Of a DNA stretch of 64,000 nt, positions 9,852-19,368 are shown in pieces (the stretch's first letter is position 1; each line of letters begins with the position of its first letter). The notes beneath the pieces were generated by a model, which was not told where the DNA came from, ran no database searches, and worked only from the letters and a program-made list of their open reading frames with translations. Source of the DNA: JADJOY01 sp016713535 [NCBI: Deltaproteobacteria bacterium] (GTDB lineage: Bacteria > JADJOY01); assembly GCA_016713535.1 (NCBI GenBank), contig JADJOY010000022.1:124001-188000 (forward strand), read 5' to 3'. The translations under genes were made by a program, and so were the position numbers.

Positions 9852-10840
9852 CGGGTTCCCATCCAACCGAAGCTCACCGTTGCGCTTCGCCTGACCTGAG
9901 CATCTGCATCGTCTCGTTCCGGTGCCGAGACGAGGTTCTCGGCGCCCTCGAGGCGATCGGCCAGGGAGACGTTGGGCCATCGACGACGTTCGAGACGATC
10001 GTCGTCGACAACGACTCGAACGACGGTACCGTCGAGGAGATCCGCCGCCGGTTCCCCAGCGTTCGCCTCGTCGCCCTCGATCGCAATCATGGATTCGCAC
10101 ACGCAGCCAACCGCGCCTTGCGCGACGCGAGCGGACGGAACCTCCTGCTCCTCAACCCCGATGTCCGGGTGACGGGCGACACTCTCCTCCGCGCCGTTTC
10201 CGTCCTCGACGAGCATCCCACCATCGGCGCGCTGGGGATCCGTCTGCGGTATCCGGACGGCCGGATCCAAGGGACCTGCGGCCACTTTCCCGACACATTC
10301 GCGGTCATCGCCCGCAGCCTCGGAATCCACGGCTTGCTCGCACGGCTGCCGATGCTTCGCTCGCGCGAGAACCTCGCTTACTTCTGCTTTCCGTCGGAAC
10401 GCCACGAGGTCGACGGCGTATTGGGCGCGTTCCTGATGATGCGGCGCAACACCCTCGAGCGCGTCGGACCGCTCGACGCCGGCTACTTCCTCTACGGCGA
10501 AGATCTCGACTGGTGCAGGCGGGCCCGCCGTGTCGGCGTTCGACTCGTCTACGAGCCCGCGCTCGAGGGGGTCCACGCCCAAGGCTCGAGCGCAGCGCGG
10601 GTTCCGGTCGCATCACTTCGGCACTTCCATCGCTCCGCACTCCGATACTTCGACGCGCACGAGAGACCAGGCTTACCGGCTTGGGTCGCCCTGCTCGCTC
10701 GGGCGTCCCTGGCCGTTCGATACTGGCTCGCCCTCGGACGTCACGCCCTCGGGCTCGGGCATGCCCAGCGGATCTATCTCGTTCTGCGACGGCCGAACGA
10801 ACACGGCTCGGCGGAGCCGATTGCGGCGAGAGCGCGGTGA
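9848..10840 (+). CDS. Glycosyltransferase family 2 (rhamnosyltransferase-like)
   Basis: The start is a GTG at 9848 overlapping the upstream TGA, giving 330 residues. GT-A motifs are present: LSICIVSFRCRDEVLGALEA, ETIVVDNDSNDGT, LLLNPDVRV (DxD equivalent), IRLRYPDGRIQGTCGHFP and YGEDLDWCRRAR. It is a paralogue of the transferase at 7667 and probably adds a sugar to the same lipid-linked or soluble acceptor. It sits between radical SAM genes and is intact, which helps show that the breaks in its neighbour are artefacts. The donor sugar is not predictable. Confidence 0.88.
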   Translation: MTGSHPTEAHRCASPDLSICIVSFRCRDEVLGALEAIGQGDVGPSTTFETIVVDNDSNDGTVEEIRRRFPSVRLVALDRNHGFAHAANRALRDASGRNLLLLNPDVRVTGDTLLRAVSVLDEHPTIGALGIRLRYPDGRIQGTCGHFPDTFAVIARSLGIHGLLARLPMLRSRENLAYFCFPSERHEVDGVLGAFLMMRRNTLERVGPLDAGYFLYGEDLDWCRRARRVGVRLVYEPALEGVHAQGSSAARVPVASLRHFHRSALRYFDAHERPGLPAWVALLARASLAVRYWLALGRHALGLGHAQRIYLVLRRPNEHGSAEPIAARAR

Positions 10841-10851
10841 GCCGTTATAAT
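10821..10851 (+). promoter_or_regulatory. Possible internal promoter with consensus -10
   Basis: A perfect TATAAT at 10846-10851 lies six bases after the stop of the upstream glycosyltransferase and 34 bases before the ATG at 10885. TTGCGG at 10821-10826 is a poor -35 with 19-base spacing. In such GC-rich DNA a perfect -10 in the short gap is suggestive of an internal promoter. Confidence 0.45.
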
Positions 10852-10884
10852 TTCCCTGCACGCACTGGGTACCGTCGCACCGCC

Positions 10885-12326
10885 ATGACCAGAATCCTGT
10901 TCATCAAGCCGTCCGGCCTCGACAAGACGGCGCCGGAGACCCTCCACCCACTGGGTGCCATGTCGCTCGCGGCGTATCTGCGCCACATCGGCCGAGACGA
11001 CGAGATGCAGATCATCGACACCCGGCTCCACCTCGAGGACTCGGTGGAGGCCAACCTGGACCGCGCGCTGTTCGTCCCGGACGTCGTCGCGCTGAGCGCC
11101 CTCACGATCGAGTCGCGATCGATGGCAGCGTACGCACGCGCCGCGCGCGCCCGGTGGCGCAACGCGGTCATCGTCTGTGGCGGTCCGCACGCGAGCAGCT
11201 ACCCCCGCGAGATCGTCCTCGAGACCGACGTCGACGTCGCCGTTCAGGGGAGGGCGAGGTCACCTTCGCCGAGTTGCTCCGGGCCATGGAGACCGGCGGC
11301 GACCTGGCACAGGTGAACGGCCTTACGTTCCGGCGCGACGGCGCGGCGATCAGCACCTCGCCGCGCGACTTCATCGAGGATCTCGACGCGCTTCCGTGGC
11401 CCGCGTGGGATCTCGTCGACATCGAGGGGTACGCAGCACGGCCGTGCATGTCGACTCTGCCGAAGCGCCGTTACATGACGTTGTTCACCTCCAGAGCGTG
11501 TCCTTACCGCTGCAATTACTGCCACGACGTATTCGGCAAGGTCTTTCGCGCTCGCTCGCCCGAAAACGTCGTCGCCGAGATCGAAGAGATCAGCCGGCGC
11601 TACGGCATCACCGAGTTCGAGTGCGTCGACGACATCGTCAACATCGACAATCGACGGGCCGAGCGCATCTGCGATCTGAGCATCGAGCGCGGTCTCGAGA
11701 TCGGCATCACCTTTCCCAACGGACTTCGCGCCGACCGCTTGCCTCGCGCGCTGCTCGAGAAGCTACGTAGGGCCGGGACACGTACGATCAGCTTCGCCGT
11801 CGAATCGGCTTCCGAGCGAATCCAGAAAGAGACGCAGAAGAAGATGAATCTCCAGCGCTTGGCTCAGGCCGTCCGGGACGCCAACGAGCTGGGCATCCTG
11901 TGCACCGGGTTCTTCATGCTGGGATTCCCCGGCGAGACCCGCGAGGAGCTTCAGTCGACCGTCAATTTCGCATTGTCGATACCGCTTCACACCGCGCACT
12001 TTTTCATCGTCACGCCGTTCCAAGGGACTCCTCTGTCGGAGAGGTATTCGAGCGAGGTCCGCCGCCACGCGGGGAGCTTCGAGACCTTCCACTACATCCT
12101 CGGCTCGACCAACCTGAGCGCAGTCTCCGACCAAGAGCTCTATCGAATCCAGCGAACAGCCTGGTTGCGCTTCTATCTGCAGCCGCGGCGGATGTGGCAG
12201 CTCCTGCGCTCCTACCCCGAGAAGCGTGGTCTCCTCGTGAAAGCAGCCCGGCTGCTCGGCCACAAGGTGGTCCGGAACCGACGGCGCCCGGACGCACTCC
12301 TCCGTCTGTCGCTCGCCAGCACCTGA
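10885..12326 (+). CDS. B12-binding radical SAM protein, one frameshift
   Basis: The N-terminal cobalamin-binding part (ILFIKPSGLDKTAPETLHPL, VIVCGGPHASSYP, VDVAVQG) ends in the wrong frame at about 11250. The continuation (GEGEVTFAELL, then CPYRCNYC and FMLGFPGETREE) is in the next frame. Adding one G to the GGGG run at 11247-11250 restores VQGEGEVTF, the standard linker in this family, and a 480-residue protein. The second half has the radical SAM motif and the conserved ISFAVESASERIQKET strand. It resembles magnesium-protoporphyrin-cyclase/hopanoid-type B12 radical SAM enzymes, but the reaction is unknown. A consensus -10 precedes it. Confidence 0.87.
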
Positions 12327-12428
12327 CGGACTCGCGCCGACCGCGCGAGATGATCGTTCAGTTTCGACGATCGGTGCGCTAAAACACGGCGCTGCCGGAG
12401 CGGCGAAGGCGATTCCCAGGTTATCCGT

Positions 12429-13646
12429 GTGGACGAGGAGCGCCAGCGACCGACTGCGGCTCGCGATGAGACAGGCGACGGTCTGATCCGAGGACACGAC
12501 ATCCTCGTGCTGGGGACGGGCGAGTGGGCCGTCTGCCCACGCGAGCCGGACCTGCTCTCGGTCCTCGCGGACGCGGGGAATCGCGTGCTGCTGATCGAGT
12601 CGTCCGGGATGCGGGTGCCGAAGCTGCATGCCCAGGACCTCGCGCGAATCATCGAACGGATACGTCGCCTCCGAAAGGGGATCAGCTCGCCACGCCCGGG
12701 CGTCTGGGTCCTTGCTCCATTCACGATCCCCCTCCCCAGCTCACGATGGGTTCGGCGGCTCAACGCGCTCATGCAGAAGCGCGCGATCCGGGGTGCGCTG
12801 GCGCGGCTCGGGTTCAGCACACCGATCCTATGGGTCGCGGGGCCGATCTTCGGCGAGCTGATCGCGGGACTGTCGGCCGAACTCGTCATTTACGACTGCT
12901 TCGACGAGTTCTCCGCCTTCCCCGACGTGGATGGGGGGCTGATGGATCGGCTCGAGTCGGAGGCCCTGGCACAGGCCGACCTGGTGTTCGCCGCGAGTGA
13001 GCCTCTGGTCGAGGCAAGGCGCTCCAAGCGAGCCGACGTCCACCTCCTCCGCAACGGGGTTCACATCGAGGAGTTCGCCGGGCCGCTGCCACCCGAGCCC
13101 GAGGCACTAGCGAGCATCCCGCATCCGCGTATCGGGTACGTGGGCAACATCTATGCCCGCCTCGACGTCGAGGCACTCGATCGCCTTGCACGCGAACGGC
13201 CGGACTGGTCGATCGTGCTCGTCGGGCTCGTCCGCTCGCCGATCGGCTCCCTCACGGATCTCCCGAACATACACGTCCTGGGGCACCATCCGCGCGCCGA
13301 CATGCCGGCCTTCGTCGGGCACCTCGATGCTGGCTTGGTCCCTCACCGCCCCGGGCCCCTGGCAGATCGGCAGGATCCGACGAAGATCTATGAGTACCTG
13401 GCCGCGGGTCTCCCCATCGTCGCAACCGACCTGGAAGCGTTCCGTGCATTCGGTCCGTGGATCCGGCGGGTGGCGTACGGCGATGCGCTCGCGCCGGTGA
13501 TCGCGGAGGAGCTATCGACGGACACGCCGGCGAAGCGAGACGCCCGGCGTCGCGAGGCGGCACGCCACTCGTGGCGATCGCGGGCGTTCGACCTTTCGGG
13601 CTGGGTTCGAGACGCGCTTCGCGATCGGGCCGCTCGGCGCTCATGA
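12429..13646 (+). CDS. GT4-like glycosyltransferase
   Basis: The 405-residue protein starts at a GTG. It looks like a GT-B enzyme: an N-terminal domain (ILVLGTGEWAVCP, VIYDCFDEFSAFP) and a C-terminal donor-binding domain (RIGYVGNIYARLDVEAL, LVPHRPGPLADRQDPTKIYE, then YLAAGLPIVATD) as in GT4/WsaF-type transferases. The DPTKIYEYLA strand matches the nucleotide-sugar site of that superfamily. The ATGA at its end overlaps the start of the membrane protein gene, so the two are translated together. It probably extends the same glycan as the GT2 enzymes upstream. Confidence 0.85.
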   Translation: MDEERQRPTAARDETGDGLIRGHDILVLGTGEWAVCPREPDLLSVLADAGNRVLLIESSGMRVPKLHAQDLARIIERIRRLRKGISSPRPGVWVLAPFTIPLPSSRWVRRLNALMQKRAIRGALARLGFSTPILWVAGPIFGELIAGLSAELVIYDCFDEFSAFPDVDGGLMDRLESEALAQADLVFAASEPLVEARRSKRADVHLLRNGVHIEEFAGPLPPEPEALASIPHPRIGYVGNIYARLDVEALDRLARERPDWSIVLVGLVRSPIGSLTDLPNIHVLGHHPRADMPAFVGHLDAGLVPHRPGPLADRQDPTKIYEYLAAGLPIVATDLEAFRAFGPWIRRVAYGDALAPVIAEELSTDTPAKRDARRREAARHSWRSRAFDLSGWVRDALRDRAARRS

Positions 13647-15262
13647 AGCGTTTCGCCGATCCCTGGGCGTGGGCACTGTGCGCCATCGCGGTCTGCACAC
13701 GTCTGCCGTTCGTCCCCAGCACGCTCTACGACTTCGACGCGGCAGCCTTCGCCGAGGCCATCCAGACGTTCGACCCCCTCCGTTTTCACCCTCACCCGCC
13801 CGGGTACACCTTCTACGTCGTCGCGACCAAACTCATCCACGCGCTCGGCGTCGGACCGTCCTTCGCACTTTGTCTCGCCTCGGTCTTCGCCTCGGCCGCG
13901 ACGACGTGCGCGATCTACGGCTTCGGTAAGGCGCTCGGTGGACGAGGAGTGGGCCTCATCGCATCGGGGATGTTCCTGGCGTCACCTCTGGCCTGGACCT
14001 ACGGCGCGGTCCAAGGCACCTACGAGTTCGGAGCACTCGGCGCGACCTCGGTCGCCTATCTGGCGTGGCGACGTCTTGAGGGCGACGCGATTCGCCCCGC
14101 GTGGCTCGGCCTCGCAGCAGCCGTCGCCGCCGGGTTTCGTCCCGACACGGCGGTCGTCCTCACCCCCCTACTCTCGATCTCGTGCGCGCTCGCTCCCAGC
14201 TCGAGCGGCTGGCCTCGGCGTCTGGCCTCGGTCGCTGAAGGGGCGCTAGCGGGTCTCGCCGGGCTCGCACTGTGGATCGTGCCAGCGGCGTCCGCCAGCG
14301 GAAGTATCGGCGGCTACCGGGCTTCCGTCCTCCGGCAGTGGGAGGCCGTCGCGTTCTCGAACGCACAGGACCACTTCTCTTCCTTGGCATTTCACGGCAT
14401 CAACGTCGTCAAGGTGGGGGTTTACGGGGGGGCCGCGCTCGGCCCCGTAGGAGCGATCGCGTTCCTTCTTGCACTTCGCACCGTTTCGAGGCGGACTTCG
14501 CTCACACCCGCAACGAAGGTCACGCTCTGGGGATGGCTGCTCGGGTACGCTGGGCTCGCGGTCGGGGTCGCATTCGGGCAGCCCGGCATGTTACTGACCG
14601 CGCTGCCCGCGGCCTGCTTGACCATCGGCCTCGGATTCTCTGATCCGCACGCGGAGTCCAACGTCCGACGCTCGGTTCCGATCGTCGCGATCGTTTGCTC
14701 CTCTCTGTTCTTCCTCGCCGCCCCGCTGCTCTCTCCGCGAGGCTTCTTCGACGCTGGGGCGAGCCTCCCGGTCAAGCTCTCGACGGAGCTGTTGCTCTTC
14801 ACCCGGCCCGGGATCCGGCTGGTGGATCGCGAGCTCGGCGCCGCCCTCGATCGCCTACGCGCGGCGTACCCATCGAACCAGACCGTCGTTCTGACCAACG
14901 TCGCGAGCTCAACACGCGCGATGTGGGCGCTCCCACACCACCGAGTCGCTTGCTACTTCGCGTTCGCCGGGTTCGGAGCCCCCATTCCATCTCACGACGT
15001 CGGCGAGCCGAGTGGCACGTGGTCCCTCCCGCCGGGCACTCGTTGGCTCGCACTGCTCGACGCCGACCGGCACTCGTTGGCGGTCACGGACCAGGTCGGA
15101 GGCAGAGTGTCGGTCGGTACCGCGACACCCGACCTGGATCCTCGCCAACCACATCCGACGTTGCGGGTGTTCGATCTCCAGGGTGCGTGGGCGATCCGAT
15201 TCCGCAGCGGTCGGATCGAGGCGATCGGCGGTAGCGGACTCCGGGAAGCGACGCCGTCATGA
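13643..15262 (+). CDS. Integral membrane GT-C-like (PMT/ArnT-type) glycosyltransferase
   Basis: The 539-residue protein starts at the ATG overlapping the previous stop. It opens with a membrane segment, then an acidic loop motif (LYDFDAAAFAEAI) and FHPHPPGYTFYV. This arrangement is typical of GT-C enzymes such as ArnT, which use polyprenyl-phosphate sugars on the periplasmic side. About nine further hydrophobic segments follow, with a soluble C-terminal portion from about residue 400. The position next to polyprenyl-phosphate sugar transferases (1285 and 16230) fits a role in transferring the final sugar across the membrane. The exact substrate is unknown. Confidence 0.75.
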   Translation: MKRFADPWAWALCAIAVCTRLPFVPSTLYDFDAAAFAEAIQTFDPLRFHPHPPGYTFYVVATKLIHALGVGPSFALCLASVFASAATTCAIYGFGKALGGRGVGLIASGMFLASPLAWTYGAVQGTYEFGALGATSVAYLAWRRLEGDAIRPAWLGLAAAVAAGFRPDTAVVLTPLLSISCALAPSSSGWPRRLASVAEGALAGLAGLALWIVPAASASGSIGGYRASVLRQWEAVAFSNAQDHFSSLAFHGINVVKVGVYGGAALGPVGAIAFLLALRTVSRRTSLTPATKVTLWGWLLGYAGLAVGVAFGQPGMLLTALPAACLTIGLGFSDPHAESNVRRSVPIVAIVCSSLFFLAAPLLSPRGFFDAGASLPVKLSTELLLFTRPGIRLVDRELGAALDRLRAAYPSNQTVVLTNVASSTRAMWALPHHRVACYFAFAGFGAPIPSHDVGEPSGTWSLPPGTRWLALLDADRHSLAVTDQVGGRVSVGTATPDLDPRQPHPTLRVFDLQGAWAIRFRSGRIEAIGGSGLREATPS

Positions 15263-16237
15263 GATGGTCGCCGACCCGCCGCAGCACATTTCTCGTCTGC
15301 ATCCTGTGGACGGGACTCCGGACTGTGTGGCTGCCCCCATCCACCTCCGAGCCCAACACCGCTGCCGAACGACGTCGCCGTCGCGATCCGAGATGCCTGG
15401 GATTTCGGCGACCCGGCGACGAGCGAGGCGACGTTTCGCCAGCTGGCGCGCGAGTCGGCGGATCCCGATCGAGCGCAGTTCGAGACCCAGATCGCGCGGG
15501 CACTCGGTCTGCAACGACGATTCCCGGAAGCGCTTGCCATCCTCGACGCACTCGAGCCTCGTCTCGACTCGTTTCCGGAGGTGGTTCGCATCCGGTCGCT
15601 CCTCGAGCGCGGACGATGCCTACGTTCGAACGGATCCCCGACGTCTGCGCGGTCGCCGTTCCTCGACGCCTGGGATCGATCGCGTGACGCTGGCCTCGAC
15701 GAGCTCGCCATCGACGCAGCGCACATGGTGGCGTTGACGATGAACGGGGACGAAGCGCTCGCCTGGAACGAGCGCGCGCTGGCGGTGGCGAACGACTCCA
15801 CCGATCCGCTCGCACGGCGATGGCGAACCTCCCTCTACAACAACATCGCTTGGACCCATCACGAAAGCGGTGACTACGCTCGAGCGCTCGACAATTTTCA
15901 GAAAGCCCTGACGGAATCCCGCGCGCTCGACGATGCCGAGGTGACGCACATCGCGAAGTGGTCGGTCGGTCGAGCCCTTCGCTCCCTCCGTCGACACGCC
16001 GAGGCTCTCGCGATTCAGCGTGAGCTGGCGAGCGAGGCGACACCAGCGGACGGCTACGTCTTCGAGGAGATCGCGGAGAACCTCCTCGCGCTCGGCCGGG
16101 GTACCGAGTCCACTCCTTATTTCGCAGAGGCGTTCGCCCTCCTGTCGAATGACCCGGAGTTGGCCGCGAGCGAACCCGAACGAATCGAGCGCTTACGGGC
16201 GCTCGCAGGCACCTCCCCCGAGGCACCCCGTGAGTGA
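15259..16237 (+). CDS. Putative TPR-like protein, N terminus broken
   Basis: The ATG at 15259 overlaps the previous stop. The first 30-40 codons (a hydrophobic signal-like stretch, FLVCILWTGLRTVWLP) are in one frame. The body (VAIRDAWDFGDPATSEATF, RFPEALAILDALEPRLDSF, YNNIAWTHHESGDYARALDN, FQKALTESRALDD) is in the next frame. The body has the Ala/Leu/Tyr spacing of tetratricopeptide helices. The second frame has no ATG or GTG before 15581, so a one-base insertion or two-base deletion between 15300 and 15371 is likely, giving about 325 residues. Probably an exported or membrane-tethered scaffold for the glycan machinery; function not known. Confidence 0.6.
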
Positions 16238-17230
16238 ACCCGCATACCGGCCTGCGATGGACTCCGTGGCGCCCCCGCGCGTCTCCGTCGTCATCCCCGT
16301 GCTCGACGAAGTGGACACACTCGCGCAGCTCGTGACCCAGGTTCGTGCAAGCCTGGCGGATCTCGGCCGTGTCGAGATCGTGCTCGTCGACGACGGATCC
16401 ACCGACGGCAGTCGTCCGGCGATCACCGAGCTCGCCACCAACCACGACGACGTGGTCGGTGTGTTGCTGCGAGGCAACTTCGGGCAGCATGCCGCGATCG
16501 CTGCCGGTCTCGAGGTCGCGAGTGGCGACGCCGTTGCACTCCTGGACGCCGATCTCCAGAACGATCCATCGGACCTGCCCCGGCTCATCGAGCAACTCGC
16601 CCTGGGCCACGACCTCGTGAGTGGACGGCGCACGAATCGGGCCGACCGGCTCGGGCGGCGGGTGGCGTCCGGGATCGTGCGCAACCTGATCCTCCGGGCG
16701 ACAGGGGTCCGCCTCGAAGATCCGAACTCCGGGATGAAGGCCCTGTCGCGCGATCTCGTGGACGCTGTGAACGGTGAGGGCGACCGCCGACGCTATCTAG
16801 CCGCACTCTTCTTGACACTCGCTCGGAACCCGGTCGAGGTCGCGGTCAGACACCACGCGCGCTCGTCCGGGAAGTCGAGGTATGGCCTGACCCGGATCGT
16901 CGCGCTTCTGTTCGACTTCGCCATAGCTTTCATGCGGCCGTTTCGCTGGGTGTCGGGACGGGGCTGGGGCTGTTCGCGCTCGGACTCGCCGGGAGCGTCG
17001 GTTACACGGCTTCCAGGCTCACGTTCTTGGAGGAGGGGATGCCGAGGCTCATCCTCTTCCTGATCGTGTGCTTGTCGGGCGGCCTACAACTCCTGATCCT
17101 CGGATTCGTGGGCGAGTTCGTCGTGCGAACCTACCATCTCGTCCAGGGACGGCCCCTTTACCGTGTCGATCGCGTCGTCACGGCGGGTCGCGACGCGGAC
17201 CGAATCGAGCGGTGTCGAGCCACATCGTAA
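16230..17230 (+). CDS. Glycosyltransferase family 2, GtrB/DPM1-like with C-terminal membrane pair, one frameshift
   Basis: The start is a GTG at 16230, eight bases inside the previous gene. The catalytic half has [41 protein letters not shown] and [16 protein letters not shown], like bactoprenol glucosyl- or mannosyl-transferases. The frame is lost in GGG at 16955-16957; one added G restores [20 protein letters not shown] and the two C-terminal transmembrane helices ending RPLYRVDRV, for 333 residues. The product would be a polyprenyl-phosphate sugar, the donor used by GT-C enzymes. Its 3' end overlaps the convergent dtd gene by 53 bases. Confidence 0.87.
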
Positions 17231-17681
17231 CCGGTCCGTCGTTCACCAACTCGACATCCATGTCCGCCCCGAATACCACAGTCTCGACCCTCACACCGAG
17301 CTCACGCAACGCGGTCACGAAGCGAACGAAAAGATCACGCGCAACATCCGGCGGAGCCGCCTCGCCGAACGACGGCCGGTTGCCCTTGCGAAGGTCGGCG
17401 TAGAGGGTGAACTGGCTCACCGCGAGAACGCTGCCCCCCGTGTCGATGAGGGAACGATTCATCCTTCCCGTCTCGTCCTCGAAGATCCGCAGCGCCGCCA
17501 TCTTGTGCGCCAGGCTTCGGGCCTGTTCGGGGCCATCACCGTGTCCAACCCCCACGAACGCGGTGAGCCCCCACCCGATCGACGAAACGCCGGCATGCCC
17601 CGATAGGTCCGCCCCGAGAGCGCTCCCGGCCCGGCGGATGTGGACTTTCGCGCGGGATACCCGCTGAACGAGGGCTCGCAC
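17178..17681 (-). CDS. dtd: D-aminoacyl-tRNA deacylase
   Basis: Dtd hydrolyses D-amino acids, and glycine mischarged on tRNA-Ala, from tRNA. The start is the GTG at 17681, giving 167 residues that begin [13 protein letters not shown], the family start; upstream in-frame codons are not conserved. The family's two signature loops are present: [17 protein letters not shown] with the SQFTLY motif and [10 protein letters not shown] with the Gly-cisPro of the active site. An insertion of about 15 residues after [16 protein letters not shown] is slightly unusual. It is divergent from aroE and converges on the upstream glycosyltransferase gene. Confidence 0.93.
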   Translation of the reverse strand: MRALVQRVSRAKVHIRRAGSALGADLSGHAGVSSIGWGLTAFVGVGHGDGPEQARSLAHKMAALRIFEDETGRMNRSLIDTGGSVLAVSQFTLYADLRKGNRPSFGEAAPPDVARDLFVRFVTALRELGVRVETVVFGADMDVELVNDGPVTMWLDTARFGPRRDPP

Positions 17682-17776
17682 GGACCTGGCCTCCGATGCT
17701 AGACCGACGCCCCGGCGTGGTTCCCCCGGGTCGAGATCGATAAGCTCCCCGCGCTCCGGTCGCCCCTGGCCAACCC

Positions 17777-18634
17777 TTGAAGATCGACGCGCGAACCCGG
17801 CTGTGTGCGGTGATCGGGAATCCGGTCCATCACTCACTCTCTCCAGCAATCCACAACGCCGCCTTCGAGGCGGGTCGACTCAACTTCGCCTACCTTGCGT
17901 TCTGCGTCGAGGATGTCGGTGACGCGATCCGGGGGATGCGGGCGCTCGGACTCGTCGGCCTCAGCGTGACGATCCCTCACAAGCTTGCGGTCATCGGCCA
18001 CCTCGACGGCCTCGACCCGGTGGCCGAGAGGGTGGGATCGGTGAACACCGTGGTGAACCGGGAAGGCAGCCTCGTCGGCTACACCACGGACGGGCTCGGT
18101 GCGCTCGAAGCGCTTCGCGACGCCGGCATCGACCCACGCGCGCAGCGCGTCCTGATCGTAGGCGCGGGCGGCTCTGCCCGCGCGATCGCGATGACGATGG
18201 CGATCGAATCCCCGCCGAGGCACACGGCCATCGCCGCACGCGACGGCGCGAAGGCGGCAGCCCTCGCCGACGGCATCCGGGCAACGGTGCCGGGCATAGA
18301 CGTAGCGGCCGTCGGCCTGTCACCGAGTGAGCTGCGGGATTCCCTAGAGCGAGCCACCATCGTGCTCCAGACCACTTCCGTCGGCATGGCGCCCGACATC
18401 GAGCGATGCCTGATCCCGCGCGATTGGATCCGCCCTGATCACGTGGTGTTCGACATCGTGTACACCCCCAGAGTCACCGAGCTCGGGCGGCGAGCGATGG
18501 CGGTCGGCGCACGAGTCATACCGGGCAGCGAGATGTTCGTCCGGCAGGCCGCCGCGCAGTTCCGTCTATGGACGGGGCGCGAGGCTCCGATCCAGGTGAT
18601 GCGCGACGTGATCGACCGAGGCATCGCTCCGTGA
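17777..18634 (+). CDS. aroE: Shikimate dehydrogenase (NADP+)
   Basis: AroE reduces 3-dehydroshikimate to shikimate. The TTG start at 17777 is chosen because [20 protein letters not shown] aligns with the family N terminus (IGNP-x-x-HSLSP substrate motif); the protein has 285 residues. [17 protein letters not shown] carries the catalytic region, [14 protein letters not shown] the NADP-binding glycine-rich loop, and [14 protein letters not shown] and [13 protein letters not shown] the C-terminal family motifs. The stop overlaps the GTG of aroK (GTGA), so two consecutive steps of the shikimate pathway are translationally coupled. Confidence 0.95.
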   Translation: MKIDARTRLCAVIGNPVHHSLSPAIHNAAFEAGRLNFAYLAFCVEDVGDAIRGMRALGLVGLSVTIPHKLAVIGHLDGLDPVAERVGSVNTVVNREGSLVGYTTDGLGALEALRDAGIDPRAQRVLIVGAGGSARAIAMTMAIESPPRHTAIAARDGAKAAALADGIRATVPGIDVAAVGLSPSELRDSLERATIVLQTTSVGMAPDIERCLIPRDWIRPDHVVFDIVYTPRVTELGRRAMAVGARVIPGSEMFVRQAAAQFRLWTGREAPIQVMRDVIDRGIAP

Positions 18635-19146
18635 ACGTGGTGCTCGTTGGTTATCGCGGCACCGGCAAATCTGCGGTAGCACGTGCTCTCGGCAACAAGC
18701 TGGGGTGGCCCGTGGTCTCGACCGACGCTCTCGTCGAGCAGCGCGTCGGCTGCTCGATCGCGCGGTTCGTCGAGGTGAACGGGTGGCCCGCCTTCCGAGC
18801 CGTCGAGAGCCAGACGGTCGCCGATCTCGCCGACAGGGATGCCATCGTGATCGACACGGGTGGGGGCGCGATACTCGAGCCCGCCAACCGCGCAGCCCTG
18901 CGAGCTCGGGGCCGCGTTGTGTGGCTCCAGGCGGATCCGACCACGATCGCGAAGCGCATCAGCGGGGATGCGGGGCGCCCCGCACTTCGACCCGGCGAGT
19001 CACTCGCGTCGGAGATCGTCTCGGTCCTCGCTGAGCGCGAGGCGCTCTACCGGGCGAGCTCGGACCACCACATCTGCACCGACGTGGAATCAGCCGACGA
19101 AGTCGCGGAGCGGATCCGGGCGCTCATCGCAGACGACCTTACCTGA
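18631..19146 (+). CDS. aroK: Shikimate kinase
   Basis: The start is the GTG at 18631 overlapping the aroE stop, giving 171 residues. The Walker A loop is GYRGTGKSAVA, the shikimate-binding acidic motif follows at STDALVEQRVG, and DTGGGAILEPANR contains the family GGG signature. GDAGRPALRPGE matches the LID arginine region. AroK phosphorylates shikimate to shikimate 3-phosphate. A perfect six-base inverted repeat spans its stop codon. Confidence 0.94.
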   Translation: MNVVLVGYRGTGKSAVARALGNKLGWPVVSTDALVEQRVGCSIARFVEVNGWPAFRAVESQTVADLADRDAIVIDTGGGAILEPANRAALRARGRVVWLQADPTTIAKRISGDAGRPALRPGESLASEIVSVLAEREALYRASSDHHICTDVESADEVAERIRALIADDLT

Positions 19147-19160
19147 CCATATCAGTCAGG
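19142..19160. repeat. Inverted repeat at the aroK stop
   Basis: CCTGAC, seven bases, GTCAGG. A related 12-base stretch, ctgaccgtatcg at 19182-19193, repeats the left arm as a direct repeat (two mismatches) 39 bases further on. There is no T-run, so a terminator role is doubtful; an operator for the reductase gene downstream is an alternative. Confidence 0.35.
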
Positions 19161-19275
19161 ATTATGTCACCGAGCCCATGACTGACCGTATCGCCTAATC
19201 ATGCTGAAATCACAGACTTCTGAAGACCTCTGCCGGACGATCGAGCAGGTCTACGGTACACGGATCACTACGAAC

Positions 19276-19292
19276 TTGATCGGATCGATCAA
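19276..19292. promoter_or_regulatory. Dyad upstream of nitrite/sulfite reductase, possible operator
   Basis: A perfect dyad TTGATC, five bases, GATCAA, centred about 85 bases before the ATG of the reductase. The size and spacing suit a dimeric repressor of the Rrf2 or LysR type; no regulator gene is adjacent, so the factor is unknown. Confidence 0.35.
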
Positions 19293-19368
19293 GATTTGAC
19301 CTTGTGACGACCTGCCAGTACGTTCGTCGGACCTGACGGACCGTCGTCGCCCGCGAGGATCTCAGCCC

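Noticed and set aside
13457-13642. Longer start for the GT-C protein at 13457
   Set aside because: The extra residues overlap the upstream glycosyltransferase and are not membrane-like; the ATGA overlap at 13643 is the better start.
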